From Ruegeria sp. THAF57 (GTDB lineage Bacteria > Pseudomonadota > Alphaproteobacteria > Rhodobacterales > Rhodobacteraceae), in the NCBI RefSeq assembly GCF_903914075.1, contig NZ_CAIWNQ010000001.1:62001-126000 (forward strand): a stretch of DNA of 64,000 bases. The letters are read 5' to 3'. Below, in pieces: positions 63,637 to 64,000 of the stretch. A program made the position numbers and the translations under genes. The stretch's first letter is position 1. The number at the start of each line of letters is the position of its first letter. A model generated the notes under the pieces. It was not told where the DNA came from and did not search any database. It saw only the letters and a list, made by a program, of their open reading frames with translations.

Positions 63637-64000
63637 CTAACTGGCAAGCGACGGAAGATAGAGAACTATGCCCGGGAACGCGACAAGCAATGCGATAGTG
63701 ACCGCGTCTGCGACAAAGAAGGGGGTCACCCCTTTGAAAACGTCCTGAACACTCAGGTCTGGGCGTACACCTGCAACAACAAAGCAATTCAAACCGATCG
63801 GTGGTGTGATGAGGCAGAACTCGGCCATCTTGACCACAAGGATTCCAAACCAGATGGCGCACATCGGCCCGGACATGCCAAAAGCACTATCTGCTGCGCT
63901 AACAGTCTCGCCACCGTTCAGTGCCATGACCGCCGGGTAAACAACCGGCAAGGTTAGCAAGAGCATCCCGATGGCATCCATGAACATCCCCAGCACCGCA
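63637..64000 (-). CDS. dctM: TRAP transporter large permease (DctM), C-terminal part; 5' end outside window
   Basis: The last about 120 residues of a DctM-type permease: MFMDAIGMLLLTLPVVYP, FGILVVKMAEFCLITPPIGL, NCFVVAGV and FPGIVLYLPSLAS. This is the conserved C-terminal end of the 12-TM subunit that imports organic acids with Na+ using a periplasmic receptor. The frame is open to the right edge (64000). The small permease and receptor genes would lie beyond the window. Confidence 0.92.
   Translation of the reverse strand, partial: AVLGMFMDAIGMLLLTLPVVYPAVMALNGGETVSAADSAFGMSGPMCAIWFGILVVKMAEFCLITPPIGLNCFVVAGVRPDLSVQDVFKGVTPFFVADAVTIALLVAFPGIVLYLPSLAS

Overview
The window looks like a chromosomal segment of an alphaproteobacterium of the order Rhodobacterales, most likely the Roseobacter group. 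The reasons are the trgA-trgB-cysK order known from Rhodobacter tellurite resistance, an alphaproteobacterial LexA box (GAAC-N7-GAAC), an intergenic repeat family that I associate with roseobacters, and protein families typical of that group (TRAP and dual-ATPase peptide ABC transporters, GcvT-domain oxidoreductases, GlpR/GlpD, Lrp with arginase and ornithine cyclodeaminase). Base composition is moderately high in G+C; I did not compute it. I see no rRNA, tRNA, CRISPR array, prophage or insertion sequence. Both ends cut genes: an MscS-type channel at the left and a TRAP large permease at the right.

Layout. 1-8.5 kb (minus): a class V aminotransferase-fold enzyme, CPD photolyase, cyclopropane-fatty-acid synthase, TrgA, TrgB, cysteine synthase and an MscS channel lie in one close-packed run. 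It reads as an oxidative, light and oxyanion stress cluster, with an ECF-type promoter candidate before the photolyase gene. 8.7-10.5 kb: pyrH and divergent miaA. 10.8-17.3 kb: a four-gene peptide-type ABC importer. 17.3-25.5 kb: lytic transglycosylase, ssb, an M50/CBS protease, aroK-aroB, a small membrane protein with a periplasmic protein and xerD, and a CNNM/CorC protein. 25.6-28.7 kb: a dimethylglycine/sarcosine-dehydrogenase-like enzyme and a MobA-like transferase. 29.4-33.1 kb: a DegP-type protease followed by an OmpR-type two-component system.

33.0-36.0 kb (minus) is the most intriguing region. A CHAD-domain protein with a degenerate CYTH-like N-terminus, an orphan ParA/MinD-type ATPase and a stand-alone CYTH phosphohydrolase are tightly coupled (a 3-bp gap, then an ATGA overlap). 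A 45-codon ORF may precede them. CHAD domains bind polyphosphate and CYTH domains process or bind inorganic tri- and polyphosphate, so an interposed ParA ATPase suggests a machine that positions or segregates polyphosphate bodies.

36.1-47.1 kb: TfoX-like protein, ndk, a Bcr/CflA exporter, an ABC-F protein with MarC, a retropepsin-like protease, an orphan SOS-boxed imuA, two MFS transporters, a YceI-like protein and metG. 47.4-51.7 kb: an RND efflux adaptor and pump without its outer-membrane channel. 51.8-54.3 kb: glpD and divergent glpR with two matching operator candidates between them. 54.4-58.3 kb: a second unusual operon, DUF5993-like small protein, DsbB-like protein with a relocated cysteine pair, DUF3302 (YiaW/YibI), HlyD-type (YiaV/YibH) and a NodT-type outer-membrane factor, with no recognisable pump. 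58.3-63.5 kb: MprF, then an Lrp regulator divergent from arginase and ornithine cyclodeaminase, and a pair of inverted intergenic repeats before the truncated TRAP permease.
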